The position numbers were made by a program, and so were the translations under genes. 64,000 nt of DNA, from NCBI RefSeq assembly GCF_964204645.1, contig NC_134025.1, positions 15,220,001 to 15,284,000 of the forward strand, read 5' to 3'. This document shows positions 8,637 to 21,947 of this stretch, one piece after another. This stretch comes from Tubulanus polymorphus (Eukaryota > Nemertea > Palaeonemertea > Tubulaniformes > Tubulanidae). The notes under the pieces are model-generated. The model did no database searches. It had not been told where the DNA came from and saw only the letters and a program-made list of their open reading frames with translations. Every line of letters begins with the position of its first letter. The first letter of the stretch is position 1.

Positions 8637-11214
8637 TTATATGAATATCTTGCATGATATCATTTTACATTACGGGTGTCTCATAGGCCTGGTTTTACTT
8701 GTATCAATCGTCATCAATTGATTAAACATCCCAAGTAACTTCTTTATTTACTTATGGTTAATCACTGGTATTCATTAGCTAGTCGGCTATAGAAAGACTA
8801 ACCCGATAAAATTCCATTAACCGTTCGTCCAGAGTCGAACACTCGCGCGTTAATTCGCAACGATTTTAAAGAAAGAAAATGATTGCATGAAATCTACTTT
8901 TCGTATCAATCGGCGTCCAATCTCTTAAACCATCCTAAACACAGTAGTGTAGTAGTTTGTGTCTATTTGCTTTTGCTGATGTCATTTAACATAACAATGG
9001 AAATGTATTCGTTTATTTGGAAATTATATGAAGATATGGAGTAATCATGTGACAAATCAAATAATTACTGCAAGGCAAAACATAGCGCACTTCAGATATA
9101 TGATATGGCCTTAAAGACTTTTCATATATTAACAGTCCAGTTTAACGTCTATTGATATGAATAGTCCAGTTTTGATATGACTGTCGCAACAGTTGGAATA
9201 AAACCTATGAAATCTAGGAGCATTTATCTCATGAAATTTAGATTTGAGATAATTGTATTGTATTGTATGAGGATTAAACATTTCAATGGCTGGTGATTAT
9301 TTGTGATGAAGTAATCAGTGAGATGGACTGTTGATGTAGCCCTGATTGAGGCACTCGGGTCAGATAATATTTTTAGATAAAACAGTGCATTTGTTAAAGC
9401 AGAACACATGATTTTAAACTAAATATAAGTAGCTAAACCGTTAATTTTCATTCCTAACATTTTTTTCATCACTCCCGATTATCAAAAATAATTCAACAGT
9501 TTGATTAACGGATAGTTGCAGTTAACAACATTTCTATCTGATAGAGAAGGTATACAGAGGAACAAGAAAACAACATCCAACTAGACACTGAAAAATCTTT
9601 ATTCGGGTTCGTTACCAGGGGCCTTTACCTTGGGGTATATTTAACTAGGGGATTTTTACTGAAAGGGACCTTTACGGGGCGAGTTTTTACCCGATCACAT
9701 CGATTATTGAATGACATGTTCGATAAAATCATGACAAAAACTGGTATCACTGGTACGATTTGCTAATTTTCGCTATTCGGGTGGTTCTGTAGATTATTGG
9801 CAATACCGTTGGTAACTGACTATCTATTTGTATCACTGATCGGACTGTGAAAATATAGCTTTGACAAAACCACAACTTACGAAAAATGAATCAAATGCAA
9901 TATTTTATTCGAAAACGAGCTTAACCATGGAATCAGTAACGTTTTTTTACAGTCCATGGCTGAAATGACGCTACTGAAAAAATCAATGAGAAATACTGCC
10001 TCCGATTTTTATGACGAAAATATAGGAATGAATTCCTAACAGAATCAAATCAGGTTGTTCTTATTGGTATTGTGTATACATTTCATTTATTAGATATTTC
10101 AAGTAATTCGTGTAATTAGGAAAAACTCGATCCAATAATGGTTTTTTCTTTCGGTTTTAAGTAATTTACAACTTACCAAATATGGACTACATGGTTTGAC
10201 ATTAAAACCAGTGAGCATTATGGTATCAACTTCAACCAAAATTGATTACGATCGCCTTTCGTAGAATCTCCCTGAAGGTCACAATTTTAGTAAATTGACC
10301 TTGGGAGGTTTAAACCTCCCGAATCCAATTAGAAAAATATCGGTCCTCTATGTCAGCGACAATAAAAGTACCCTGCGCGTAACTTTCTATTGTGCGCCTG
10401 TCGCGTTTTGGGCACGAGTAGCTTACGTAATCTTAATTGAAAGTTGAGATCACAGGCAGATATTGAGGTCTATGGCCCACACATAACATCATAAATTGGT
10501 CAGGAAATAAAGTGTTTTGTGGTATAGATGACACGTTTGTACGATTTTACACTGTAAATTTATCATTTTTCAGGACTTAGGGACCAAAAATCGGCAATAT
10601 TTTTGATACAAACTGAGAAAGTATCAAAACATTTGAGAACGCGTTTTCTTTGTTATCAAAATCGCTATTCATCAGTCTTCTAGTTGTAACAAGTGTAATT
10701 ACAAGTGTTACGTAAGGTAAGTGTTATTGTATTTACATGGTATTTGATATTTGCGGCTGAGTTGCTTCAATTTTAAGGCCTATTTGAAGCGGCATCAAAT
10801 CCAATGCATTTTATTGCTAAAATAACACTTAAAATGATTAGGTTATTAGAACTATTATGTTGTAATGATTACAAATTGATTGACTCAGGTTTATTAGCTG
10901 ATATCATGGATACATCATCAGGTTTTAGGGCATTTTGAGCTAGTACTAGGCTGCTGCCTACGCTGTTGAACTGAAAATGAGAAATATCCCCAAAAATCGC
11001 GATCCCAGACGAAAATAATAGACACTAGCTAGACCTAAACTGACTCATTACTATGATCTCTATGAAGTTGATACAATTTATAAATACAATTATTATGCCA
11101 GTTTATTTTTCTTTTAGGCTTGTCACAGCAATCGAGAAATTTGGTGAGGAAAGGATGTTGGGGCATGTTCTACAACAGTACAATGTCGAAGAGTGTGATA
11201 TCACTTCCCGAAGC
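8637..11214. other. Non-coding stretch
   Basis: No gene supportable on either strand. A degenerate set of GGGGATTTTTAC units related to the 1984-2113 minisatellite lies at about 9610-9690. A partial hairpin with CCATGGA and TCCATGG arms lies around 9925-9960. The rest is unremarkable AT-rich sequence. Confidence 0.5.
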
Positions 11215-13465
11215 TACATCTACATCTACATCTGTTACGTTGCAGAAATACAATAAGGCATCAACAGCAACGGTAGAGAGAGAGGGACGGAAATTTAGAT
11301 AGTGGTAGCGCCGATTTAAAGGCGTCGATGGTTTCTGCTGAAACTTGATGATTGTCTAGGTGGTTCCAATCGATAATTTTTCTCGGAAAGAAGGAATGTC
11401 TGAATTTGTCCGTTTGACAGAACTGGACCTGGAAACACTTAGAGTTGTTTGTGACAAAACGCTCAGTACGATTGTCAGTTTCAAAGTCTTTAAGGTGGCT
11501 TGCTAGCCTGATTCTGCGCTTATTTGGCCGGATTGGCTTTAAATACTGGTTGGCTGGCATAGCTGGTACTAACCCCTCAACCACCCTGTACAGAAAAGTC
11601 AAGCGGATCTTCTTACGGCGTTCCTCAGGGTTGGTATACAGAGTCTGTTGAGCATCTTGGTGATGCAGCCCGGTTCACGCGACTTATAGTCCTGTGTAAT
11701 GAAGCGCGCTGCCTGTTTTTGAATGCGTTCGAGATGGTCGATGTCCGACCTGACGTGCGGGTCCCAAACCGACGCTCCGTACTCGAGTATTGGACGAACC
11801 AGCGCTAGGTAGGCAGTGCGCCTACTGTTTTCGGTACAGTGGCGTAAGTTCCTTCTTAGGAAACCGAGTGTAGAGCTTGCTTTCTTGACGATACTGTCTA
11901 TGTGCTTGCCCCACATCAGGTCTTCTGATAACAGGAGGCCAAGATATGGGCTCGACTGAACCTGTTTGAGAGCCACATTATCTAAGAAAAATAGAGGTAC
12001 TGCGACTTTTCACGGCCGCGGATGATATAACACCTGCGTGCGTTAAATTTCATGCCCCATCGGAGGGCCCAATGTTCTAAATTCTCTAAATCCTGTTGGA
12101 GGGTTATATGATCCTGGAAAGTTTTTATAGTTCGATAGAGCAGACAGTCTTCTGCGAACAGCCGCACTTGCGACCTAACAACGTCAGGGAGATAGTTCAT
12201 GTGCACTAAAAATAAGAGCGGACCTAAGACAGTTCCTTGCGGAACTCCAGATCCGACATGCGCGTCTTCAGACGATTCGCCGTCCGTAACGACATGGTAC
12301 GATAACATAAAAAATCGGACAACCAGTCAAGTAAATGACCACGGATACCATAATTGCTTTGACAATAGTTTATTATGCGGTGTCGAATGCCTTACTGAAA
12401 TCGAGTACCGCTATATCCACTTGGTTTCCAGAGTCATATGATGTGAGGAGGTCATGTGTGGTGGTGAGTAGCTGCGATTCACAAGAATAACCACTACGAA
12501 AACCGTGGTTCAAATCAGCCAAATTGAATGATCCTCAAGGTGAGTACGTACGTGGCGGTAAACTATGTGCTCTAGTAACTTACAGCACACCGACGTGAGA
12601 GATACCGGACGGTAATTTTCGGCAAGGTGTTTATCGCCCTTCTTGTAAATACTAGAGATGTTGGCGCGACGCCAGTCAGATGGCAGGAGCCCAGTGTCCA
12701 ATGATCGCTGGAATATTCGTGTAAACATGGGTGAGAGGTTATCGGCACACATTAATACCATGTTCGGAATACCATCCGGACCGCATGCTTTGGATGGATT
12801 AATGTTGGTGAGCAGTTTCTTCACTCCAGTTTCGTCAACTATGATACCGCGGATATTTGGGTAATTATCCCCAGTTATACCTGTCGCATCAGGTGGTTGG
12901 TCATCAGAAGTTGAGAATACCGATTTAAACTAATTGAGGAGAATCCTAGCTTTACTTTTTCCATCACAATGCAGTTTGCCAACTTCTTTTAGTGGTGATA
13001 CGCCTACGTTGCCTCTGCGTCTAGACTTAATATACCTCCAGAATGGCTTAGTGTCTTTATTGTCCAGACTGGTTTGGATCGTATTATTGATATGATCCCA
13101 TTCTGCTTTACGTATCTCCCGTCTGCAGTCTTTCTGGAATTGACGATAGGTTTTCCAGTTTTTTCTTTTTTTTAGCTTTCGCGTAGAGACGCTTCTTACG
13201 ACGGAGAAGCTTCCTTCCTGATGGACCTGTTTACCCACGGTAGGAATTTTATACCTCGACAGGTTTTAGACGCATTATGCCGGTCAACGCTCGCTTTAAG
13301 ATTCCTTTTGAAAAAGTCCCAGAGTTCTTGAACTCCTCGGCCGCTCGCATACATTTGTTCGAGATTTGGAGTAATAGCGCTTAGATTCGCTCGGAGCTGG
13401 TCCCAATAGGAACCACCGCGCTGGCGAGCGAGGGATAGGTGGCGCGCAAGTCTTAGTAGCCCCAT
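11215..13465 (-). pseudogene. Decayed non-LTR retrotransposon (LINE), reverse-transcriptase region
   Basis: Minus-strand pieces in several frames keep the order of a Jockey/CR1-like LINE ORF2: a linker (13465-12930), RT start with KACGPDGIP and NYRPVSLTS (12824-12510), GVPQGTVLGPLLF and a catalytic box reading FAED instead of F/YADD (12308-11982), the thumb/C-terminal region with LEYGASVWDPH (11976-11599), and the tail (11602-11261). At least four frameshifts or stops break it, and the second catalytic aspartate is changed, so it is dead. It lacks the endonuclease part, as expected for 5' truncation. A short ACATCT tandem run at 11218-11241 lies where a 3' tail would be. Clade placement is tentative. 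Confidence 0.85.
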
Positions 13466-14162
13466 TCTTTACTTCCTTGTAATGGCAAAAGGTAGAAAGT
13501 TTCTAATCTCCGATCGACAGCACCGGTAGCGCCGCTACTTAGCAATAATAAGAACTAATGTTATTGACGATGTTTTGTTAAGTGGAAAGACGCCGAGTAC
13601 CAGTATATATCCGATAGGTTCGAATCCCCAATTTCTTCGGGATGTTTTGATTTTAAAATAGCGATCGTTTTAATAGATTTGGTGTACCTTATTAAACTTA
13701 CCCACCGGCACCACACCTGCCGGATGTGAAACAGGGGACGTCCTATTCCAATGACGCTAAAGATTTAGTGTGAATTTTATGGTACTGTAACGGCGGTATG
13801 AATTAAATTCAGCAGACTGAGAGTAAAGTATTTTAAGGCAAACTCTAATGGGCTAACTGCACATCGTCGAAAGACTTCTCATCCATCGATACTTGATAAA
13901 AAATGAAATAAAACATCTAGTTCCAATTATCTCATGTAAGCATAACATTTATTTTGAAAATCTCAACCATACATCAAAACATTTTAAAGCCTTCTATATC
14001 AAATGCAATCTTTTGCTAACATAAACAATGGACAAATGGCCATATCTCTATCTATATTAATTATACCACGAATGCTAAATATTGCGATATTAATTGAAAT
14101 CGTTCAACCAACAAATGAATTTAGTTAACATAATATCATCACAAACCATTCATATCCTTGGC
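13466..14162. other. Non-coding stretch
   Basis: AT-rich sequence between the LINE remnant and a Polinton fragment. I see no gene, RNA or clear repeat. Confidence 0.5.
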
Positions 14163-14648
14163 AGTAATAGGGGTTAAGTTGTTCTAGATCAAAGGTCGAA
14201 CGGTCGAGAAATTTTCCAAATGTGAAATAACAATAATTTCTACTTGAATTAGTCGCGCACACTCCTAATTCAAGTAGAAATTATTATTATTTCACATTTG
14301 GAAAATTTCTCAACCATTCAACCTTTAACCTAGAACAACTAAACCCCTATTACTCTTAAAATATTCATATGCATGAATAAAATATATATGAATAGCATTT
14401 AAATTGATAGATTATTCAATATAAAAGTGTAAGCTCTTATAGAATAGATATATAGATATATTTACAACATTATTTCAATATTTATATTTGTATGAGTCAG
14501 ATTTTTAAACATTAAAAGTGTTAGTAAAGTGTGATTGAAATAATACATATATAAATCATTGAACTTCTAAAATCAATTTAGTAAAAAAATATGTATAATA
14601 AATGGAATCAGAACAACCACAAACTATCAATATTACCAAAAATTCATA
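14163..14648 (+). mobile_element. Terminal fragment of a second, related Polinton/Maverick
   Basis: Starts with a 192-bp palindrome (14163-14354) whose ends, AGTAATAGGGG and CCCCTATTACT, and internal GGTCGAACGGTCGAG match the palindromes inside the large Polinton. The next bases (CTTAAAATATTCATAT) and the stretch ending ATTGAACTTCTAAAATCAATT match the inner flank of those palindromes. From about 14578 the sequence matches the promoter and first 12 or so codons of the Polinton HNH gene (51345 downward), with ATG at 14602 and an early stop. So the fragment reads terminus, flank, then HNH gene start, and is then truncated. Confidence 0.75.
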
Positions 14649-15464
14649 AAGACTAAAAATGTACAACTCGTAAAATGGGTTATTTTCCCTTTGTTTGAGA
14701 TTCTGTGACAGATTTACTATTCAACTTAAAAATACAATTTTGGTATCGTTTGACTCAGTGGAATCTCTCCTATATAGATCATAGCTGCTTAACTATGAGA
14801 AGCAGCACACTTTCTCACTAGATGGCGAAAGATCTCCCTTCTTTTTCATGGATTTTCATAGCCTCACAAGCATTTTACTGGGTACTCCTGTAGTAACCAG
14901 ATGGCACCACAATCGGATATTGGCATATAAGTAAGTCATTAGCATAGCACAACAACAGTACTGTCCCTAACCACATGTGGTCTGTCTGTACACGAGTGTG
15001 TTACTATTTGTGTTTGCTGACCCAGACATTTAAACAGCGTATGTTTATATAAACAAATGATACTTAGAAAACTATAGTAAACTCACTATGAGCAATTTTG
15101 CTTGTAGAGCTTATAGTACCTGGAAAATCTGTGTGACTTCTATCAAGTGATATCTTAAATGGTCAGAATATCTAAGTTAAATGGTTGAAGCCAAGTTTGT
15201 TGTATCTGGAGCAAAGAATCTTTATGAAATATCTCGATTGATGCAATTATATTTGCGTATAATTATGAGTTTTCTCTATGGTCTACTAATGCATAACAAA
15301 AAGTTAGAGAAATTACATAATTGCACACGGTATATATTCGAAAAATTCCCAATGAAAAACTTCGAATCGGAAAACGTATAAAGCCTAATTCCTAAAAATG
15401 ACCTTATATTCAGTTACTGTGGTATTTATCCATTATTTCACCCATTAGTGGAACGAATAAAGAC
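14649..15464. other. Non-coding stretch
   Basis: No supportable gene. Short open frames here have no recognisable features. Confidence 0.4.
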
Positions 15465-16563
15465 TTAACAACTAGGCTAAACAACTTCTTTTGATTTGGT
15501 ATTTTATAGAGATAGTGAAAATATATACGATTCTCTACCTCGAATCCTTTAAAATTGCTAAACCGACGAGAACAAATGAGTTTTACAAGTTTTTCTCAGA
15601 TAGGTAAATTACACGGGTTTTTTTTTTCATTTGATGTTTTTCGAATAACGACTTAGACAACCCGTAATATAGAAAAGCAATATGAATGGGAGTTTTAAGC
15701 CATAACCACTCATAAGTACCTTTGAATAAAAAAATGAACTTATTACATCTATATGGATTTTCAAGTAAATTTGTATGACTACGAAAAAGATAGTTGTTCA
15801 TGGTTTTACCAGTTGCCATGCATCACTGTGTGCACGGGTTAAAACATAGCAGTTGCTCTTTTTAATTACCGTGACTAATATCAGTGTTCATACCCCTAGA
15901 AACCATCAAACTGATCAACTCAAAACATATATAAAGCCGCATTCATATAATGTCTTTCAATTGCAACAAGTAAAGCTGAAAAGATGACTACATTTTTTCC
16001 AGCGCAACCCGCCGTTAACAACTAGGCTAAACAACTTCTTTTGATTTGGTATTTTATAGAGATAGTGAAAATATATACGATTCTCTACCTCGAATCCTTT
16101 AAAATTGCTAAACCGACGAGAACAAATGAGTTTTACAAGTTTTTCTCAGATAGGTAAATTACACGGGTTTTTTTTTCATTTGATGTTTTTCGAATAACGA
16201 CTTAGACAACCCGTAATATAGAAAAGCAATATGAATGGGAGTTTTAAGCCATAACCACTCATAAGTACCTTTGAATAAAAAAATGAACTTATTACATCTA
16301 TATGGATTTTCAAGTAAATTTGTATGACTACGAAAAAGATAGTTGTTCATGGTTTTACCAGTTGCCATGCATCACTGTGTGCACGGGTTAAAACATAGCA
16401 GTTGCTTTTTTTAATTACCGTGACTAATATCAGTGTTCATACCCCTAGAAACCATCAAACTGATCAACTCAAAACATATATAAAGCCGCATTCATATAAT
16501 GTCTTTCAATTGCAACAAGTAAAGCTGAAAAGATGACTACATTTTTTCCAGCGCAACCCGCCG
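15465..16563 (+). repeat. 550-bp tandem duplication of the transposase promoter and start
   Basis: 15465-16014 and 16015-16563 are almost identical direct repeats. Differences seen include a T-run near 15620 versus 16170 and one base near 15858 versus 16407. Each contains a TATATAAA box, the putative transcription start and the first 11 codons of the downstream gene. The left copy's frame is cut after those codons (codons Asn-Asn then a stop), so only the right copy leads into the full gene. Confidence 0.9.
16477..16532 (+). promoter_or_regulatory. TATA-box core promoter of the transposase gene
   Basis: TATATAAA at 16477-16484, about 50 bp before the ATG at 16533, with an initiator-like TTCAATTGCAAC near 16505-16516. 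The identical arrangement in the left duplicate (TATA near 15927) would drive a transcript whose first ATG gives only a short peptide. Confidence 0.5.
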
Positions 16564-19500
16564 TTATTTATGTTCCAGTATTACTTTCTAAAGAAACTGA
16601 CCATAAAACTACTCAAACGGGTAGTAGCAAAATTGCTCTTAATGCTGGTCCATCGGAATTGTCAGAAATAGTTAACTATATTCACGATCTATTTGCGTTA
16701 TTACAAATACGATTTTTAAGTTGCTCTGGAGATATTTTTCTCGAGATTACTCGAGGAATATGTGATGTGGGATTCACGACGGGAGGACCAGCGACCGTGT
16801 CGAAGATATTAATATTCACATCTGGTGTTCTGAAACACTACTTATGCGATGAATTATTATTCGAAACATCATATCTATCGGACACGGGAATAGATTGGAA
16901 TGTAATCGACGATATGCTTGGTCGGATGTCTAGTGAATATGTATTCTGCACAGGAATATCCAGACCGGAATATCCAGACAGCGTTTGTTCGTCAATCAAG
17001 TATATTCCGTCGTTCGTTATCGAGAGAAAGATTCCGCCATCATTTATATCAAAAAAGTGCAAAAAATGGTTCAAACTTCGATTCAATGCCACGGTAGAAG
17101 AACGAGAAGCAAGATTATCAGCAACGTCTCGATGTCCGGAACGTTCAAATGCTTATCGCAATCTTCGAAAGACGAACAAGCGTGAACAATTGGTTACTCC
17201 GCAAACTAAAGCAAGACGTTCAGAAAAAAATTCTAACTATCCTATGACTAATTTGACACCACGAAGCAAAAAGCGGAGAATCGAGAGAAAGAGTTCAAGT
17301 GCTAGAAATGTAAAGCGTCGATTAATTAACACCTCACAGAAAATTCAAAATGACTATACCATCGAACTTGAACAGACGCAAATTAAGGAATTGGAAGATT
17401 TTTGTTCTCACGTCAAGCCTGGTGATATCGAAGCTGTCTTAGCGGAAGCAGAATTAGAAAAAGACACATTGCAAGCAATAAAAACTACCTGGGAAGCCGA
17501 TCAGCACCGCAATGGTAAGTGAATTTCTATCATTTTGAATTCATGAAAAAATTCATATAATTCTGAACCACTAGATATTTTCAATATACTTCTCAATATT
17601 GGATACTTTAGCCCACAATTCTAGATGAAAATTGGACTTCTTTTAACTCAATATATTTGTTGATCCAAATTTCAAATTGAAAAGTGAAATCCAGACAAAA
17701 TTTACAAAATATTTTAATTTTTCAAATTAGAAACTGGACAGAAAGGAAACCGTTGGAGTATGGTCACCTATCGAATTGCTCTGTCAATATACTGTCGAAG
17801 CCCTGCAGCCTACGAAGCGATTCAAGAGTGGGGAATTTTCAAACTGCCCTCGCGAAGTTCACTGCAGCACTATTCTACTGCACTGTTGCAGACTCCTGGA
17901 ACGGAGTCATATTATGATTATATAGAAGACACATTAAACCGTTATAATTTGTGGAAAAATGAGTGTACATCGAAAGGCAAAAAATCACCAACCTCAACTG
18001 GAGTTTTGATACTCGATGAAGTAAAAGTTATCGGTAAAGTAGCGTGGAATAGTAAAAATAAACAACTCAACGGGCTCGCTATGGACGCCACAGAAATGTC
18101 TTCTTTGAAAGATATTTTCAAAGAATTATCCGGAGAATGTACACCAGAGACGGCTGGATATGAGTTGCAGTTTTTGTGGAGGGACTTAAGCAGTGATTTC
18201 GATATTATTGGACCTTATTTTAATTGTCACACAACAATGGATGCAGCTTTTACGACAGCTTGTCTGTATGATGTCTTTAGAATCTTTTATGAGTATGGAT
18301 TCATGGTAAGTTTTTAAGTTGATTGCAAATGAAACCAAAAATTCATAATTTTTGATGAAACCCATTGATTAGCATCTTCAGATATCTTTAATTTTCAAAT
18401 TTCTTTGCAGACAAGGGTGGTGGTGACTGATGGAGCCAGCATCAACCTATCGATGATAAAAACACTCAGTGGTTATCCGCACGGTGCCTTTGGTCTAATG
18501 GATGCCCAGGAAGATCGGCATAAAGTTGAACCTTGGATGATGAACCCCCACGAACCAGAAAAGAAAATTTACTTTGTCATCTGTCCATCACATCAAGTAA
18601 GCTAACACTTCTATCCAAGTTGAAATATGGTATTTTACAGTATAATTGAAGGATCTCATCTTTATTGATATGTTTCTTTTTACAGCTTAAAAATCAAATT
18701 AATCAGTTGTGGGCAAGTCAAACAGGTGGAACGAAAAACTTCATGAATGGAGTTGAATTCGGATGGGATGAAATAAAAAGTATGTGGAATCGTGAAACTC
18801 AAAGAAGAGATGATAATCATATTCGGATGGTACCAGGATTGATCAAATCTTATATAGAACGAGATTCCTGGACTAAGCTAAATGTTAAACCAGCAAAAAT
18901 CATGCAGGTATAAAAAACATTAATTCAAACTTAATTAAGAGATAACTGTCAGAACCTAGTCTTCACGAACTGTATTTATTTATAGCAACCGCAAGTGCTT
19001 GTCGAACTCTACAGTTACGCGAATCCCGACAATTCTCCTATCCCATTGGAATCAGAACATGTTATGGCAACCCGAAGTTTCCTGGTGGCTTGCAGCCAAC
19101 TTTTTGAAGAAGGACTTCTGAAAAGTAGAAAACCAAATGACATGACAAGAAATAGCCAGATTCATGACATGGAAAGCCCAATCATATTGAACATCTCAGA
19201 AGGATATAAATACGTCAGGGACTGGTGTGAATATCTACACCATGAATGTGAGTGAATACACCGATATAACAAATTATTTTGCATGTGTCTAAAATAAATT
19301 TGCCAGACGAAATAATTCATAGAGAAATTAACTAATTCAAATTTGGGTTCCTATCTTATTTTCAGTTGCTGACGAATTCCAGATGATTTCTCCATCCCAA
19401 AAGAAATTTATTAGTTGGCAGGTAAACTAAGATAACATATCAACGAAATAGCACCTATGGCTATCTTTTTAAATGAGCATCTATAAGAAATGGAGACACT

Positions 19501-19814
19501 ATTTATATTTTCAGACATATGATCTACTTCGTGTTATGGTGTTTGGGTTCATTGGATTTTGTAAAGACTATCTCACTGAATTTCCTGGATATTGTATTAC
19601 CCCACTCACAGTGAATGGCAGTGCAGTAGAAACTCTCTTCTCGCAGTTTAAACACTGCGTGGGTGGAAAACTAACGTCATTGAACTATCCACAGGCAAGG
19701 TGAACTGTTATGTTAAAAAGAGAGGTCCATGGCCATCAGAAGAAAAAGAAGAGAAATTATTACAGAGATACACCGCTTTATACCCAGGACGTTCCACTCA
19801 TGATAAAAAAATAA
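16533..19814 (+). pseudogene. P-element-superfamily-like transposase, seven exons, in-frame TGA near the end
   Basis: Consistent GT-AG junctions give exons 16533-17514, 17731-18305, 18411-18596, 18686-18907, 18986-19247, 19366-19421 and 19515-19703 (823 codons to TGA), all joining in frame. Exon 2 carries FKLPSRSSLQ and the first catalytic-type acidic motif LILDEVKV. Exon 3 carries VVTDGAS (second Asp), then a DPPH-like CPSHQ leading to the GTP-binding-like insertion. Exon 7 carries VETLFSQF, the probable third acidic residue. This order fits P-element/THAP9-type RNase H transposases. The N-terminal 330 residues are Arg/Lys-rich with no THAP finger. After the TGA at 19701-19703 the same frame stays open to TAA at 19812-19814 and keeps family-like sequence (VHGH...YYRDTPLY), so the TGA looks like a nonsense change (possibly CGA to TGA). 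It could also be a domesticated gene. Confidence 0.65.
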
Positions 19815-19879
19815 TTAACAAACTAAAAATAAATTATATATAAACATATACGTTCATGTATTGTCCAATTTCTTAGTTA

Positions 19880-19883
19880 CCTT
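19880..19883. repeat. Target-site duplication CCTT (left)
   Basis: CCTT at 19880-19883 is repeated at 30360-30363, immediately outside the outermost LTRs of the gypsy element. Four to five bases is the normal duplication for Ty3/gypsy integration. Confidence 0.8.
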
Positions 19884-21397
19884 TGTAGCGGAAAACGGGG
19901 GCAACACGGTGCTGCCCTCTCTCTTCTAATATGGCGGTCATTCTTCTGCTCATCAATTTGCTGCTTCAATCGTCATTCATCTAATATGTCAGGAGGTCTT
20001 GAAGGTAAAATCTAAAGTCTTCCAAGCCCGCTACGGAGTTCGCTCACGTCGAATGATTTCTGGTAGTGAAACCAAAAAGGGAAATAATATTTCACCGCAA
20101 GAGATGATCCTCATGAGAAACCGAGAGAGATAAATCTATAAAATAGCCACGATTTGAAAATTATAGTCTGCTATGTTAAGATCGTGCATACCGAGCACGA
20201 ATAGCCTATTTTCCGGTATACGGTTATCCTCAGCAACATGTATCTTACATGCCCGTAAGGCCCACAGCATATAATTGAGTTGGCCACCCCAAATTATACC
20301 TGGATCTACCCTACATTCGACCGGTCTATAGAATAATCCCGTAACCCTCACTTCATACTAATGGCAGTCCAAAATCCTACCATAGATTCTCCCACCTATG
20401 GGCTGTAGGCTCAAAGTCCCTACTAAATAGTCCTCTGCTATTCGTCTCCACCATTTCAATCTTGTCAAAAAGCTGATATCATAAATAATTTTTCCTCAGT
20501 CCTTATTAAGGTTCTGACCATTCTCAATAGATAAGTCTGAAGCCGCATATAAAATACTGAATCTAATTATTAATTTATTAAAGTCATACTTTCTTATTAT
20601 AATTCAAAGTGAATAAATATTAGGTTAATTCTACTATATAACTTATTCTTTTCTTTATCGAATCTACCGTCTAAGTATCTCGTAAAAGAACAAAAACCTA
20701 TTACGTAAACGTATTATCATATAATTCGAATCGACAATCAAATCACGCAAATACGGTTCGAAGAGTAAATTAATGGAAGTTCAGACAAATCCAAGCTGTC
20801 GATCACAATCATCGTTGAAAACGATAAAAAGGAGACGGCCGGCCTGACTGACTTATTAATTATCAATAGTGAACCGATTACGTGAATGTCGGTCAGCCCG
20901 GTCAAAGACCGGAGCTGACCGACGAATCAACTGATGCTTACCAAGTCTGGCTGTCAACTGCCAAACTGAAATGATGGGAGTCAATACGACCGGTAAAACA
21001 GTTAATATCGTTAAATAATGATAATCGGTTGACCCCAGCATCTCAGCATGACAACGGGCAGCTCAGCCTGGTTACCCCACCCCGCTAGCCCAACAACTGA
21101 CATGACAACCGACACACCAGCTGATAGCGCCGCCACTCGCGTGCTACGGACACTACCAGCATGATTAAAATTTACGGATACTTAGCCGGTTAAAAATACA
21201 CATTTAAAGTAAGTGATCCCACCCCCCATCTATACAACATATCAATACACAATATCTATATACAGTATACATCTTAAATTCAACAAAAGTAAATAGAGTA
21301 ACATCTAACAAACCTATCCCGCCCCCCTCTAAATATTATTCCATTCAATTCAATTCAATACATTTGAATAAATACATACAATTGCACAAACGCTACA
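19884..21397 (-). repeat. Gypsy LTR, outer 3' copy
   Basis: 1514 bp, ends TGTAG...CTACA. In the stretches I compared it matches the 28846 LTR base for base, including a C-T position where the middle LTR differs (around 20218). It adjoins the CCTT duplication, so it and 28846-30359 are the original LTR pair. Confidence 0.95.
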
Positions 21398-21947
21398 CTA
21401 CCCCCCCTCCAGATCTGGACGTCCTCGTCCAGAAAATAACTATATTACATAACAATTTAATTAAAACTTCTTCAAAATATTACAAAATTCACACTCCACC
21501 TTGCTTCCTACCGGATAAACTAAGACAAATTCCCCCCCAAACATCTCGCCAACGTGCCTGTGTTCGATCATTTTCTTTCTCGGGTCCGACGTCACATCAA
21601 CTGGTATCAACGGAATTGTCCATGGTTTAGCATCTCGCTCTGACGTTTTTGGTCGCAACTTTTCTGTCGGAATTAATTTCTGCGGACTGTTGAAAGGACT
21701 TAGGCTCGGCGTCACTACGGTCGTTTCTTCTTTCCAGTTTCCGGTAATTTCTAATAGTTCCTCGATTGATACTTCAGGTACTTCAATTATAGGTTCTGAC
21801 TGTGTTTTCGTTTCCATCGGAATTTTCTGTACTACTGAACAAGGAATTGCAGGTAATAATTCTCTCTCACACCGTTCCGTTTGCTCTACTGTTCGTATAA
21901 ATCGGCTTGAATGCCCTTTAACTGCATTCAAGCCCCCGAAACGTTTT
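21398..21947 (-). repeat. Partial duplicate of gypsy 3' internal region
   Basis: 21398-about 21938 repeats 23460-about 23998: the PPT and the C-terminal half of the zinc-finger ORF. The match stops at GCATTCAAG, followed by a short filler (CCCCCGAAACGTTT) and the next LTR. An open frame at 21461-22033 runs from LTR sequence into this piece and is a chimera, not a real gene. Small indels separate it from the parent copy (one Ser codon, TCT, missing). Confidence 0.9.

Noticed and set aside
16533-17514. THAP domain at the N-terminus of the P-like transposase.
   Set aside because: No C2CH spacing or AVPTF-type motif is visible in exon 1.
19701-19703. Selenocysteine at the in-frame TGA of the transposase.
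   Set aside because: No reason for it in this family and no stem-loop of the SECIS type noticed downstream; a nonsense change is simpler.
20136-20351. 71-codon ORF repeated in each gypsy LTR.
   Set aside because: Conserved only because the LTRs are near-identical; no start context, domain or coding signal.
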